Source: Ailanthus altissimus (lineage: Eukaryota > Streptophyta > Magnoliopsida > Sapindales > Simaroubaceae). Taken from it: a DNA stretch of 64,000 nt. Under the pieces are notes generated by a model. It made no database searches, was not told the DNA's origin, and was given only the letters and a program-made list of their open reading frames with translations. Each line of letters opens with the position of its first letter. Position 1 is the stretch's first letter. Where the stretch lies: positions 18,295,001 to 18,359,000 of the forward strand of contig OX327683.1 in assembly GCA_946807835.1 (NCBI GenBank), given 5' to 3'. The translations under genes were made by a program, and so were the position numbers. Shown one piece after another: positions 23,623 to 34,811 of the stretch.

Positions 23623-24881
23623 TCATAATGTAGTCGCCCACTTTTTAAGCCGATTTATAAAAAATGGCTTTAATAGGGGATACTTTATAATGTCTGTTTG
23701 GTTTATCACATGTACTGTTATGGGTAATAAGTAATATCTCAATTTTATGCATGAGAAATATAAAACCAAACATATTTTTTTAATTGCAATATATTTGGTC
23801 TTTGGGTCATTTAGGACTTGACTAAGATAGTAAAAGGCCTTTTCTACACCATCATGCTCTTGTGCCAACATGTTGTCGATCGATTCTTCCACAGCAGCGA
23901 TGTATAAAATCAGATGCAGCCCGAGTTTAGGTGGCACCATAACTAGTAGACTTATGAGATATCTCTTGATCTCCTTGAAAACCTGCTGGTGATGAGTCAT
24001 CCATTTTAAGTGTTCTCTATTTTTAAGCTTAAGCAAAGGTGACCATGCATGGAGTCAATCAGCAAAGTTCAAAATAAATCCTTTAAAAAATTAATTTTGC
24101 TAATCAATTGCTATAATTCTTTCTTGGTTCTTGGTTCTTGGTCCAGGTGCATCTATAATTGCCCTACCTTATTTTGATCTATCTCCGTCCCCCGTTGGTG
24201 TGCCAAAAAACTAAGAAAGTTACCAGTTGAAACCGCAAATGTGCACTTTAGTGGGTTCATCTTTAGCTGATGTAGGCTTATCCTTTGAAAGGCTGTTTGT
24301 AGGTTGGCCAAGTGTTGGTACTCAGAATTTGATTTGATCACTACATCGTCAATGTAGACCTTTAATAACCGGTCAATCATATCACAGAATATGGCGTTCA
24401 TGGCTCATTAATAAGTCACCCCGACATTTTTTAAATTGAATAGCATAACGATCTACTCGTATGTTTCTATTGCCCTAAGGCATCAGAATGTTGTTTTGCT
24501 AACATCAGTCTTACTGATGAATATCTTATTGTAGCCTGAATGCCTATCGAGAAAACTTAGGATTTAATGGCATATAGCCGAGTCAACCAACATATTGGTT
24601 ATAGGCATTGGATATTCAACCTTTGAAGTCACCAAGTTAAGATTGCAAAAGTAAATGTAGAGTCTCAGCTTGCCATTTTTCTTGATGACTGTGACTACAT
24701 TTGATAACCACTCCATACAATTTGCTAGCCTGATAAAACCTGCCTGCAGGAATCTTTTGATTTCTTCGACAATTTTATCTTTAACTTCTCTCAATATTCT
24801 CTGCATATGTTGCTTGTATGGACGAAATCCATCCTTAATTGACAGACTATGCTCAACTAAGTCCTTATTGAGAGCAGGCAT
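23623..24881 (-). pseudogene. Tat reverse transcriptase and first RNase H, disrupted
   Basis: The N-terminal RT part at 24881-24564 has 'FRPYKQHMQRILREVKDKI', 'FLQAGFIRLANCMEWLSNVV' and 'VIKKNGKLRLYIYFCNLNLV'. The segment 24401-24153 has the active site 'VYIDDVVIKS' with both aspartates, and 'QLKMNPLKCTFAV'. The RNase H domain at 24036-23623 has 'QQVFKEIKRYLIS', 'LILYIAAVEESIDNMLAQE' and 'LRYYLLPITVHVINQTD'. Three frames are used and stops lie between them, so it is inactive. Confidence 0.85.
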
Positions 24882-25513
24882 TTCTATGTAATCCCATGCA
24901 AATTAGTCTCTGAATTATCTCAAAATTGCCAACAATCTTGTTTCGTAGGCTAGATGTAACCATTCACTAATGAAAATCGGACTATATCACCCCTAAGTCC
25001 CAAATTAATCTCCTTGAGTTTACTTTGGGGTTGTGGTCGTCCAACTTTACTATAGCCAGTTTCAATTCTTGGCCGACTTGAGTGTCTTATTTTTCATCTT
25101 CATAAACGCACTTGGCCGATGCAAATATATAAATCTTTTATCTATTTATAAAAAAAATAGACTAAGGGTCGGCCTATCTTGACTAAAGTGAGGCGAGCAA
25201 GTTCTCCCCTGATGACCTACTGAGTGTCATTTACCACTATTGTGGTCTTATTCTTGGTATATCTGCCGGTGTCATTTATTCTCAGGATCGTCGTGGTGTT
25301 AGTAGGGTCATATAATGAAGCTGACGCCACTTGTCATCGCCTTCAAATGGCTTTGGGTTGGTATGAATTATTTTGACTGAGTCGTCTGGTTTTCATTTAA
25401 AAATCATCCGATGCATGCTGGATGGAAAGCTTTTATTGGAGTGAATCTAATCTCGCCCTAGCAAGAGATTGTAGTCGCTTAGTACATTGACTATATAAAA
25501 TAGTGCATTCTTC

Positions 25514-25825
25514 TCAATATGGTTGATTTTGACTCTGAGAGATAAATCCATCGGTTAGGATTTCACGCCCAGCAAAATCAATCATGATAACCTCTAAAGG
25601 CTCTAGATCGCCTTCACTTATTCCCAACTTCCTTAACATTCTTTGTGGCATGATATTGACTCTTGGTCTATTATTAATGAGGATCTTTTTACAAGGGATC
25701 TCATTAATATTAGCCTTAACATGTAAGGGCCAAGTGTGTTGAGTTATATATTCTACTAGATGAGGTAGAGTTAGTGTTGTTGACTTGTTTAGCTCATCCT
25801 CTATGATGTGGCATATTTCTACCAC
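25514..25825 (-). pseudogene. Tat aspartic protease region
   Basis: The open frame contains 'HLVEYITQHTWPLHVKANIN' then 'CKKILINNRPRVNIMPQRML' and 'KLGISEGDLEPL'. The expected active-site pattern is L(I/V)D(T/S)G(S)xVN. Here it reads LINNRPRVN, so the catalytic aspartate and glycine are lost. The position between gag and RT supports the call. Solo LTR Y2 is inserted just upstream. Confidence 0.72.
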
Positions 25826-25885
25826 ATTTCCATCTAGAGTTGACGGTTACCCTAGTTTTGATTAGAATGACTCGAGCAACATAAC

Positions 25886-27215
25886 TGATAAGGGCAAAAT
25901 TGTTATATATTTCTCATGATTTTATTTTGATATTTTATTATTTTATGAGAATAGATGGCTATTTATGTGCTTTATTGTTATTTATAGGGACTTGAGCAAA
26001 AACAGGAACTAAAATGTAAAGTTTTCAAAATATGAGTCCAGCGCCCCCGCGCCACAAGTATTGTCACCCCAGCGCTAGAATAGTGGTCGAAATAGGAAAA
26101 AGACCTGTTTAAGTCGCATCTGGCGCTCCAGCGACAAATAGTCATCGCGCCAGCGATGCTCCAGTACGCCAGCGCTATCAGCTCACCGCTCCAGCGATAA
26201 AGCCATTTTCACGCAGCGCGCCAGCGGTAGCGCGAATCCTAGTGCGACCAGAATTGAGTTTTTCAAGTTTAAATCAAACCCTATAAAAGGCCACTCGATC
26301 CCAGACGTAAAGAGGAGACCAGAGAAGAACATAAGGCAAGAAAAAGAGAACTTAGAGCAGTTCAAGAGCACCAAGAATCCAGAGCAACATCAATCAAAAG
26401 CAATTCGACGTCTACATCGGTTTGCGATTGATTGTATCTGTTTTATTTTTATTTTTATTGCTGTGATTCTCTTGTAGCTATGAACTAATTTATTTTCTAG
26501 GGTTAATATTTGAACTCAATATGTGCGCTTAAATTGTTATATCTTTTAGTATTTAATAAACTTAGTCCTTTATTATTTAAATTACTTGTGTTTAATGCTT
26601 CAATATATCTAGCCAATATATGGTGAATGAGTTGGTAATATGTTGATAAACTCGGAAGAGGAATCAATATATTTAGACCTAGGTAATTTGATACACGATT
26701 GTAGAGTAACATTCAATGTTACATATGCAAGTTTCAACTTAGGATAGGAATATACCTAGTTGGCATGTATGATCAATAAGACCTAATCTTAATGAATCTT
26801 AGTTTATTACAAGTACCATAGGAATATAGGTATTTGGTAAATTATGGTATACTTGCATGACCTTGGAAGAGGCTTGTGAATACATTAGCGTCTTAATCAA
26901 TAATAAAGACTAAGTGAGTTAAATATTAGAAGATTAATCATTAAAAAGCATATTGAGGGATAATATTAATCCTAGGTTTTCTCTACATTGCTATCACCTA
27001 AGTTTCTTTGCATTGTGTTTTGCTTTTATATTTCTTACATTCATTCTTAGATTTTTATTTTTCTGAATACTTATTAGGAAGATATAATTTTAGTAATTGG
27101 TTTAAAAGAAGAAATTATCCCTGTGGGTTCGACATCCGACTAATTAGTCCCTTTATTACTTACATATGGTAGTGTATACTTGCACTTAATTTTATGATAT
27201 AGAAATATCGCATCA
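25886..27215. mobile_element. Solo LTR Y2
   Basis: It starts TGATAAGGGCA, ends AATATCGCATCA and is 1330 bases long, with a perfect 5-bp duplication ATAAC at 25881-25885 and 27216-27220. It matches Y1 end to end. A TATA-like 'cctataaaaggcc' lies near 26280, and a GC-rich patch with repeated 'cgccccagcgc'-like motifs is at about 26035-26250. It splits gag from protease in the Tat element. A solo LTR arises when recombination between the two LTRs removes the interior. Confidence 0.88.
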
Positions 27216-27220
27216 ATAAC

Positions 27221-27716
27221 CATTATGTTGATAGCTTCCTTTGGGGCATTTTCTATTAATGCCCCCTAGTTGGTTTGATGGCCCAGATGTTCAGACTTAG
27301 TCTGGTCACTTAAGTCATCCTAGTTATCCTTAGTGGATGATCTTTCATCTGTCTTCCCGTTCACCAGTAACCAGACCTTTCTTTGGGATTTTTCACCCTT
27401 GTTGGTTGGCCTAGATAGCTGTGGAAATTATGTCGCTTTATTCCCATAGAGTTTCTTGTTGAGGCTATCGATCTTGGCCAAGTTTTCTTTAATTTCTTGA
27501 CCATTGCTCAGATTTTAAATAGTATGCTCGAAATGCCTAAGTTGCTCACGCCTTTGTATCCTCATTTTATGTGTCTTGGTCGGTCTGGGATATGGAAATG
27601 TTTGCTTCCCTAACCGATTAAATATACTACACCTCAGCCTATTAACCTCCTATCAATCAACTGTATTAGCTCTGGGCTTGAAAGTCTTTACGAGTCGACG
27701 TGGAGCTATTGGGTAT
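27221..27716 (-). pseudogene. Tat gag, C-terminal segment
   Basis: The minus strand, in one main frame with stops, reads 'PIAPRRLVKTFKPRANTVD', 'NRLGKQTFPYPRPTKTHKM' and 'NLAKIDSLNKKLYGNKAT'. This basic, proline-rich text continues gag between Y2 and X3. It has no match to a host gene that I recognise. Confidence 0.6.
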
Positions 27717-29930
27717 TGATTATTTTAGAGTGCTTGCATGTGGGATGTGTTCATTATACAAAATTATACATATCTCATATGTATATATGCACAGCAAAAG
27801 ATTAAAAATTATACAATAAATACATATTTATATATAATTAATCAAATTAATTACAAAATTGACAAATATCACCTTTAAAGCCTTTGGATTAAATTTTTGG
27901 AGTTCATATGTAATAAACTTGTTAACAATTCTAGTAATCAAATTGGGTGGGTTTGATTAGCTAGAATAGCAATATAATCCAACAATTGTTTAACACTTAA
28001 AATAATTAGATTAACTCTTAATCTAATGAAATTAATTTGTTTTATCTTTTGTTCAACTTTTGAATAATTAAAACAAATCTATTTTAGCTATTACATTTAG
28101 TAGCCAATTGTATTTGTTTTGTTGTTCTAACACTTAAACACAAAACAAAGAATTCTAATTTCTCAAATTGAAATTGCCACCAAAATTGTAAAATCTAAAA
28201 TTTTTTAATTTCAAATTTGATTTCACTTTATATACTAATGTATAAATTTCAAACTAATTTGAATTTTATTTGTATTTAATTTAACTATTCACTTAACTAA
28301 GGTTAACATTTAACCTTAGTTGAGTTAAATTAACTTAACCCTTAAGTTAACAAATATTCAACTAACTTAACTCTAGAGTTAACTATTAACCCTAGTTAGG
28401 TTAACATTTATTTAATAATAAAAATAAAATATCTAGATATTTATTTAACTTAATCATAGTTAACAATTAACCATTGTTAAGTTAAGCATAAAATATCTTT
28501 TAACCTAACCCCTTAGTTAACAATTAACTATGATTAAGTTAGATTTTTATTTAATTATTATTTAAATAAATATCTTGATTATTTAACAATTAAATAATTA
28601 ATAAAGTGAAATTACCATTATACCCTTACTAAGTTATCAAGTTAACCCAAAGTGGGTCTCACTATAACCATATACTTTAGTTAACTCAACCTTAGTAATT
28701 TGTTATATTTTATACTGTATTGAACTATTTAATACGGTATACTGTCCAAGTGCACAACGAGTATATTTCATATTGTGACTCTTTAGGTCCATGCCTGATT
28801 CGTCAAATGGAACTATTCCATGAGTTCGTGAACAATGCCCCACACACACATCATGAATATTACAAATCAGCATGTCAGACCATACAAGTTGAGGTCAAAA
28901 CGTATACGTATAATCATTCCATCATTTATATCCTGGATGTGCGGGGATATAGATGAACACCATCAAATTCCCATTTGCTCATCCATGAACTTATCTCTAA
29001 ATTCGTATTTCAATAAACAATATACGCAAACATTTTTACGATATTGTTTAACCTTGTGAAACAATACTTTCTCGGCTTTATGCTTGTGGCTATAAGACTT
29101 TATGAAATACAATCTCGGAGCATCGGATATACAAATTACTTATGTAAGCTAACAAATCATATATCTATGCACACAAGACTCCATAAGCATCGGACCATAC
29201 CCAGCGACATATAGCGGTCAGATCATGAAAGGTCTCTGACATATGAAACTAAAGTATAGTTGATCACTCATAAGCCCACCATAGCGTTTAGGTCAAAGGA
29301 ACGCAAATACTACTCAACTTGAAAGGACCTTCCTTTAACGGCTTCATATGATATCTATTGGGGTCCTTATAAGTCTTTTCAGTATCCAGTCCTGACAGGA
29401 TACCCACATACCTATACAAGCTCTAAACTCATGGTCAGCTAAGAACAACCATTTGAACTAGTCAGATATAAACATACACTGATCTATATAATATTGATTC
29501 ATCGATAGACCCGCATTGTTAAACATAGATCAGGAACATCATGTTTGAGACATACTTACACAATGACATTTTCTAGCACCTATTACAACTCTTTATAACA
29601 ATATCATTATTAGTATACTCTTAGATCTTTGTCCCATTATAAACAAGGTTCTAACTCTTTAGACCTCGCTGACACTTATAACCTGCTAACATTTAATAGT
29701 GATAACTCTTAGCATTTATAACTCTCAATATTGCTAACTCTTAGCACTGGTCTGAACTTCTTTGGACCAGATCTGAACTCCTTCAGATCATACAATGTCT
29801 GTAGTGTTACAAACATTATACCATATAATTATAAATATTAACAATTTTTATTCAAAATATTTATTGTATAAATATTAAACAATTAATATTCATACAATAT
29901 TGGAATGACACGTAAGTACCAACTCTAACA
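27717..29930 (-). mobile_element. LTR-like element X3, minus orientation
   Basis: The plus-strand left end is near TGATTATTTTAGAGTG and the right end is AACTCTAACA. The reverse complement starts TGTTAGAGTTGGTACTTACG, like X1 and X2. The conserved core is at about 29140-29330. The interior 28280-28600 is crowded with GTTAA/TTAAC palindromes. It interrupts Tat gag, but no target duplication could be read. Its left end resembles X6 at 61795. Short frames at 28720-29059 are not conserved in the other copies. Confidence 0.6.
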
Positions 29931-30283
29931 AGAGCTGTACTTTTTTTATAATCGCCATGAACTTTCTAGAATGTGGTCTGACACTAAGAGCAGATCAGAC
30001 AAGCCTTCTTGGTGGTTGGCTAGTCATCTAGTGTCAGCTCTATTGTAACCCCCATCTCTTTTCGAATCATCTTTGAAGTTGAGTCGCCTGCCTAGATTTT
30101 GATTTTCAGCTTATTTAGGGTTCAAAATTCTATTGACAACCCTTCCTCTAATAACTTCCTCTTTATAAAAGGTATAACAATATTAACTCTGCTGCTGGGA
30201 ATGGGTCGGTCTTTATGAGATGAGTCTTCCCTTTGGAGCCAAAATGAAGGCGCCTTTCATCAATCAATTACTGAATCTCAACT
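29931..30283 (-). pseudogene. Tat gag fragment between X3 and X4
   Basis: The minus strand near 30280-30180 reads 'LIDERRLHFGSKGKTHLIKT' then 'DPFPAAE', which fits the middle of gag. The stretch is all that separates the two X elements, which point away from each other. Confidence 0.5.
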
Positions 30284-30666
30284 TGTGTATTTACACAAGT
30301 GTACATTCCCATTAAATCGCTAATACCCATTTATATGGTACTATGCAATGTAACGTTACAAACATTGTAGATCTGAAGGAGTTTGGATCAGATCTAAAGG
30401 AGTTTAGATAATAGCTCATAGTTAGCCATGCTGAGACATATAATTGCTAAATGTTAGTATAGTTAAGTGTTAGCTGATTATAGTACTCAGCAGATCCAAG
30501 AGTTGGAGCCTTGTCTGTAATGGGACATAGACCTGGGAATATACTCGCAACTGCATAGTTGCAAGAGTTGCAATCGGATGCCAGGAAATTCTAGTTGCAC
30601 AAGTATGTTCTCAAATAATTGTCCCTAATTTATTTCTACCGATGCGGATTTGTCGGTGGATACCTT

Positions 30667-30683
30667 TATATATATATATATAT
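30667..30683. repeat. (TA)n microsatellite
   Basis: Simple repeat inside X4. Confidence 0.9.
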
Positions 30684-31689
30684 CATTATATTTTGTACCT
30701 ATAAGGTATAGATAGTCGTTCCTAGCCGACTGTGAGCTTGGAGCTCGTATTGACATATGGGTATCTAGTTACGATTGGATATGGGACCGATTCACGAAGG
30801 CCTCCAATAGACACGTTATGTAAGCTGTCAACAGAGGGTCCTCTCGAGTTGAGTAGTATACATGGTCTTTTGACCTAAGTGCCACGGTGGGCTTGTAAGT
30901 GATCCATTATACTTTGGTTCTACGCATGTCATAGACCTTTCATGGTATGACCGCTGGGTGTCGCTGGGTATGGTCCGATGCTTATAAAGTCTGGTGTGTA
31001 TAGATATGAGATCCTTAACTCCCATATGGATTTAGATATTTAGACGCTTCGAGACTGTATCTCAGAAAGTCTTGTGGCCACAAGCAATCATCTTGGGAAA
31101 GAGTTCTGCCAGGGTGGAATAATATGGCAAAAGAGTTTGTACATATTGTTCAGTGAGATACAAGTCTGGAGATAAGACATGGATGAGCACTAGGGGATTT
31201 GACAATGATAATCTATATCCCCAGCACATCCAAGATATCATGACGGAAGGACTATAAGTATGCGTTGTAACCTCAACTTATATGGTTTAACGCGTTGATT
31301 TGTATATCCGCGACGTGTGTGTGGGGCATTACTTACGGACTCATGTAATAGTTTCATTTGACGAATCGGGCGTAAGACCTAGGGAGTCCCATGATATGGA
31401 GTATACTCGTTGTGCACTGGGGCAGCATGCTAGATTAAATTGTTTAATCCAGTAATATTCAGCAAAACCACATGAATGCATGCATGTCTGTATTTAAGTG
31501 TTAAATAAAATAATTAGTTAATAATTATGATTTACTAATTGTATTATGACATGTGGCGTATGGTGGACCCTCAGTTGAGTTTACTCAAGTGTGAAATTTG
31601 GTGGGACCTACAGGGGGTAAACTTGGTAACTATTTATAAGGGGCAAAATAGTTATTTCTTACTTTGATTATTTAATAGTTAAATAATTA

Positions 31690-31790
31690 AAATATCTCTC
31701 TTATTATATTATATAATATATTATTATTTTTATTATATAATATATTATATTATATATTTTTATTTTATTATATATATATATATATATATA
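31690..31790. repeat. Hyper-AT palindromic block ending in (TA)n
   Basis: It is made of repeated 'tattatataatatatta' units and a (TA)n tract at 31770-31790. It is self-complementary and could form a cruciform, within X4. Confidence 0.7.
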
Positions 31791-32310
31791 AAGAAGGAAA
31801 GAGAGAAAGTGAGTGTGTTTGCAAGTGTGTGAGGCCATTTTGGCCGAGAAAGAGAAAGAAGAAATGGGGAGGAAGAAGAAGGAGAAGAAGAAGAAAAAGA
31901 AAAAAAAAAGGAAAATGAAGTTGTTTCATTTTCTCTATGCTTCAAATTGGAGCAATTGTGAATTGCTTCAAATTTTCTATTTATTATCCTTTTGAAGAAA
32001 ATGATGAAAAACACATACTGGACATTTTGGGAATTAAAAGTTAATCTTGTGCTGGATATCGGGCTGCTGTTTTAGCTCACCAAGCCCACCGTGTTGGTGA
32101 CTAGAACTGCACACGAGTTGGTCTCCATACGGACTCCGATGATATACGTGTATAACGTTACACGTTGAGGTAAGTTCTTAACCTTACTTATATATTAATG
32201 CGATTAATATATGTTAATTATTGTATTTATTGCAAGTTTCACGCTTCCGCCAGACTTAAATATGTATTTGATATGTATTTAGACAATAGACACAATTGCA
32301 CATGCATACA

Positions 32311-33067
32311 CCTACGTGTCCTAGATCCCCCGCTAACATATTCTGCAATGCTTCTGCTAGCATATTTATATCAATCTTAGGTCGCCCGGAACAGCTTTTG
32401 GATGGCACAAGTTCTATAGATCCAAACTGTATCGGCCTTAGTTGTATTTGACCGACTTGTTCCTGGGTTTGGGAAATATGCTGGTGCAAAATTTCCAGAT
32501 TAATCATATTACCGGTCTGATTATAACTGAAAATCTTGTCTGGCTGATTTTGGACCTGTGAGTTTGTAGACTCAACCCTCTCAAGTTTCCTAAGAATATT
32601 GACTAAGCCAAAAGGTAGGTTGTTTGGTTGTAATTCTGTCGTTGTCGAGGCTCTTAGAGCTTATGGTTTAGTCAACCTTATAGAAGAACTGTCAGCTCTA
32701 TTCGATTTTGCCTCATCCACTTTAGATTTTTCAAGAATCTCTAACTGATATTTTGATTATCTTCAATTAGCGGTCAAAAAACTGCGACCATCTAATTTGT
32801 GAGCATTGTGCTGAGCTATTAATTTTTCTGGGTGATCTAGGTGACCAACCCCTAAACATCAGTCATAGAAAATGGCTTGGGGTATGAAAGAGTGCTTCGA
32901 TGAATCTCTTCCAGTTGTTGATTCAACAAATCATCCTCGGTATGAGCCAAACTCGCCACATCTTGCTTGGAATTGACTGAATCTCTAAGCTGTGGTGGAG
33001 TAGCCATGGACGATTCAATGTTGTTCTTTTCGATTTTGTCCTTTGCCATTTGTCTTGTTACTGGCAT
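32311..33067 (-). pseudogene. Tat gag, N-terminal segment
   Basis: It starts at ATG 33067 with 'MPVTRQMAKDKIEKNN', a plausible gag start, because the primer binding site and LTR lie just upstream. Further on (32507-32311) it reads 'GRPKIDINMLAEALQNMLAG' then 'DLGHVGV', where X4 cuts in. Stops separate the two open pieces. A transcript from the LTR would reach this start first. Confidence 0.65.
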
Positions 33068-33084
33068 ACACAGAATATGTGTCC

Positions 33085-33104
33085 CACTGGATGTGCCAAA
33101 AAGA
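33085..33104 (-). other. Tat primer binding site, degenerate
   Basis: On the minus strand, after the LTR end AGTATAACA, the sequence reads TTCTTTTTGGCACATCCAGT. It resembles the TTGGCGACTCC-type (tRNA-Arg) site of many Tat elements. The comparison is from memory. Confidence 0.45.
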
Positions 33105-33646
33105 ATGTTATACTATAAAAATTATAGGACTAGGTCCGTGTATATCCAGTGTTCTGTTAGACCGATGTAACTTCTCACATTCAAGAGAAACTGAGACTAA
33201 AAGATTTACCAAGTAAAACGGAACCGAACTTAGCTGTCAGTAAGCGAGGTTTTTACCTAAGTTGTTAGCGAGCGAGGTTTATTAAAAACTTGAGCTGTGG
33301 TATAACGAGTGAATTACAAAGCTTGGGTTCTAACGGGTAAAGCTTCAACAAATAGCAACAAACAAGAATGTGAGTCATGAGTTGAATAATAAAAACGAAA
33401 TAAAAATAAAAAGCTAAAAAGTTTGTGAATATGAATAATTAATAATAATCCTGATTACAATAAAAAATCAAACCTATTTGTAAGTTATAAAATATTATAA
33501 AAAACCTAATTATATATTTATATATATAAAGAATCCTAATATGATACATCTTCCTATTATATACAAATTATTAAATAAGTTACAATACACAATTAAACTT
33601 TAAATCTTAAAATAAAAAAACATATTAAGCATTTTTTGAATTGACG
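33105..33646 (-). repeat. 5' LTR piece of the Tat element
   Basis: It aligns with 60429-60981 over about 540 bases (for example 'gagaaactgagactaaaagatttaccaagtaa' against 60506-60541). The plus-strand start TGTTATACT corresponds to TGTTCACA at 60429. Similarity stops near 'tgacgtcaac' (33641-33650). Either the LTR ends there or its U3 part has been lost. Confidence 0.65.
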
Positions 33647-34552
33647 TCAACTACTTTAAAATATCAAAACTTCTATATTGTTTCACTAAATTCAAAAAAT
33701 GTATATTGAATCATTTTTTAGTTTGAATGTGAATGCGAATGGATTTTACATTAAAAATAATTGTTTAAAATTATATAATGTTATGTAATTAAATATGATG
33801 TTATTTTAAAATTAGAATGGAACTATAATTTTGAGTAATACTATAAAATTTTTCATTTAGAGTGATGTGTAAAATAATTTTGAATGATAAATATGTAAGG
33901 AAGATTTCAAAAGTTACAAATATTAAACATCTAATAAATTCTTCACATACATCACTTAAAAAGGAAAAATATTAAGATATTATGTTAAAAGTATGGTATT
34001 ATATATTGTTAAAATGATCACGCTTTATATAACTTCAAATCCATAGTTAAATCAGGCAAACTTTTGCACAGAAAAATTTTTATTTGTATATTTATATGAT
34101 AAAATTTTATTAACTTATTATGCGTTGTGAAATTTGTTAACTTAATTTGCTTGAATAGCCCAATAATAAAAGATTTGTAATCTATTATTTTTTAATTAAA
34201 TTAGAGATTATGAATTACAATATTTTTCTTATAAAGTGAAGATTATGAATTCAAAATTTTTAATATAAAAAAATATATGAGGAGATGCCATAAATATGTT
34301 ATAACAACTTAAAAAGATTAATTTCCGGAATAATACATTTGTACTCAATCGTCTTAAGGAAAACAACTAGCAAAGGAAAAAATTAGAAAATTAAAGGCTC
34401 AAAACTTGAATAGAATTTTACATCTTAAATTTTAAGAGACGTGATCTATGATAAAAGAATTTTGAATTATTTTATTTTTTATAATCCATCCATATTAAGA
34501 GTACGAGTATTCTTCAACGTAACGCGTGTTTATAGTTAATAGAACCGATAAT
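33647..34552. other. AT-rich intergenic DNA upstream of HSP70
   Basis: Very AT-rich, with no recognisable gene or element. It forms the distal promoter region of the HSP70 gene and the boundary between the repeat nest and the gene island. Confidence 0.6.
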
Positions 34553-34562
34553 ACACGTGTCC
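34553..34562 (+). promoter_or_regulatory. G-box/ABRE-like motif
   Basis: ACACGTGTCC contains the CACGTG core bound by bZIP and bHLH factors. It lies about 140 bases upstream of the HSP70 TATA box. Binding is inference. Confidence 0.45.
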
Positions 34563-34664
34563 AAACATGAATGGCGACCTAACTAAAAAGCGGGAAAATC
34601 GGATCCTTCGTTTGTTCCGAAGACCGTTCATGCAATCCAGCCCAACGGCCGAGATTTAACCAAT

Positions 34665-34679
34665 GGAACTTTCCAGAAC
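34665..34679 (+). promoter_or_regulatory. Heat shock element
   Basis: GGAACTTTCCAGAAC contains three alternating units (GAA, TTC, GAA) with 2-base gaps, a perfect nGAAnnTTCnnGAAn site for heat shock factor. It lies 15-30 bases upstream of the TATA box, with a CCAAT box (34660-34664) just before it. It marks the downstream HSP70 as heat-inducible. Confidence 0.85.
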
Positions 34680-34693
34680 CCCGAACCAAACTG

Positions 34694-34700
34694 TATATAA
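34694..34700 (+). promoter_or_regulatory. TATA box of the HSP70 gene
   Basis: TATATAA, about 115 bases before the HSP70 ATG, predicts transcription starting near 34725-34735 and a 5' leader of about 80 bases. Confidence 0.8.
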
Positions 34701-34811
34701 AGCCCTCGTCATTCTCATTTATTCCCTCTACCTATTCTACTCCATACACACAATTCAAACGGAAACAGCAAAGGAAAACCTCAACAATCAAAGAAGAAGA
34801 TCTCGATCAAA

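Larger units (their letters stand above)
30284..32310 (+). mobile_element. LTR-like element X4, plus orientation
   Basis: It starts near TGTGTATTTACACAAG, and from 'cattaaatcgctaat' (30311) aligns with X1 from 1973. The core is at 30840-31030. Its tail has 'gtgctggatatcgggctgct', 'caagcccaccgtgttgg', 'tgcgattaatat' and 'cacgcttccgcc'. Gag coding resumes at about 32311. Exact ends are uncertain and no target duplication was read. It holds a hyper-AT block (31690-31790) and a GAA-rich stretch (31850-31915). Confidence 0.58.
18593..33646 (-). mobile_element. Tat-lineage (Ogre/Retand-like) Ty3/gypsy retrotransposon, outer layer of the nest
   Basis: Minus-strand order from 33646 is: 5' LTR piece, primer binding site, gag, protease, RT, RNase H, a second RNase H, and integrase. 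After integrase comes an antisense ORF on the plus strand. The dual RNase H and antisense plant-mobile-domain ORF are marks of Tat elements. It has been invaded by Y2, X3 and X4 (gag region) and by X5 carrying the Athila element. The 3' end and 3' LTR are not seen here; by the nesting logic they should lie left of position 1. The first 50-100 bases of this interval are still the X5 tail, whose exact end I could not fix. Confidence 0.85.

Noticed and set aside
26183..26712. Two short minus-strand ORFs in Y2
   Set aside because: They lie in a solo LTR and are not matched by equivalent frames in Y1.
31760..32014. Opposed ORFs rich in Ser/Phe or Lys/Glu
   Set aside because: Both arise from the GAA/TTC-rich low-complexity stretch inside X4.
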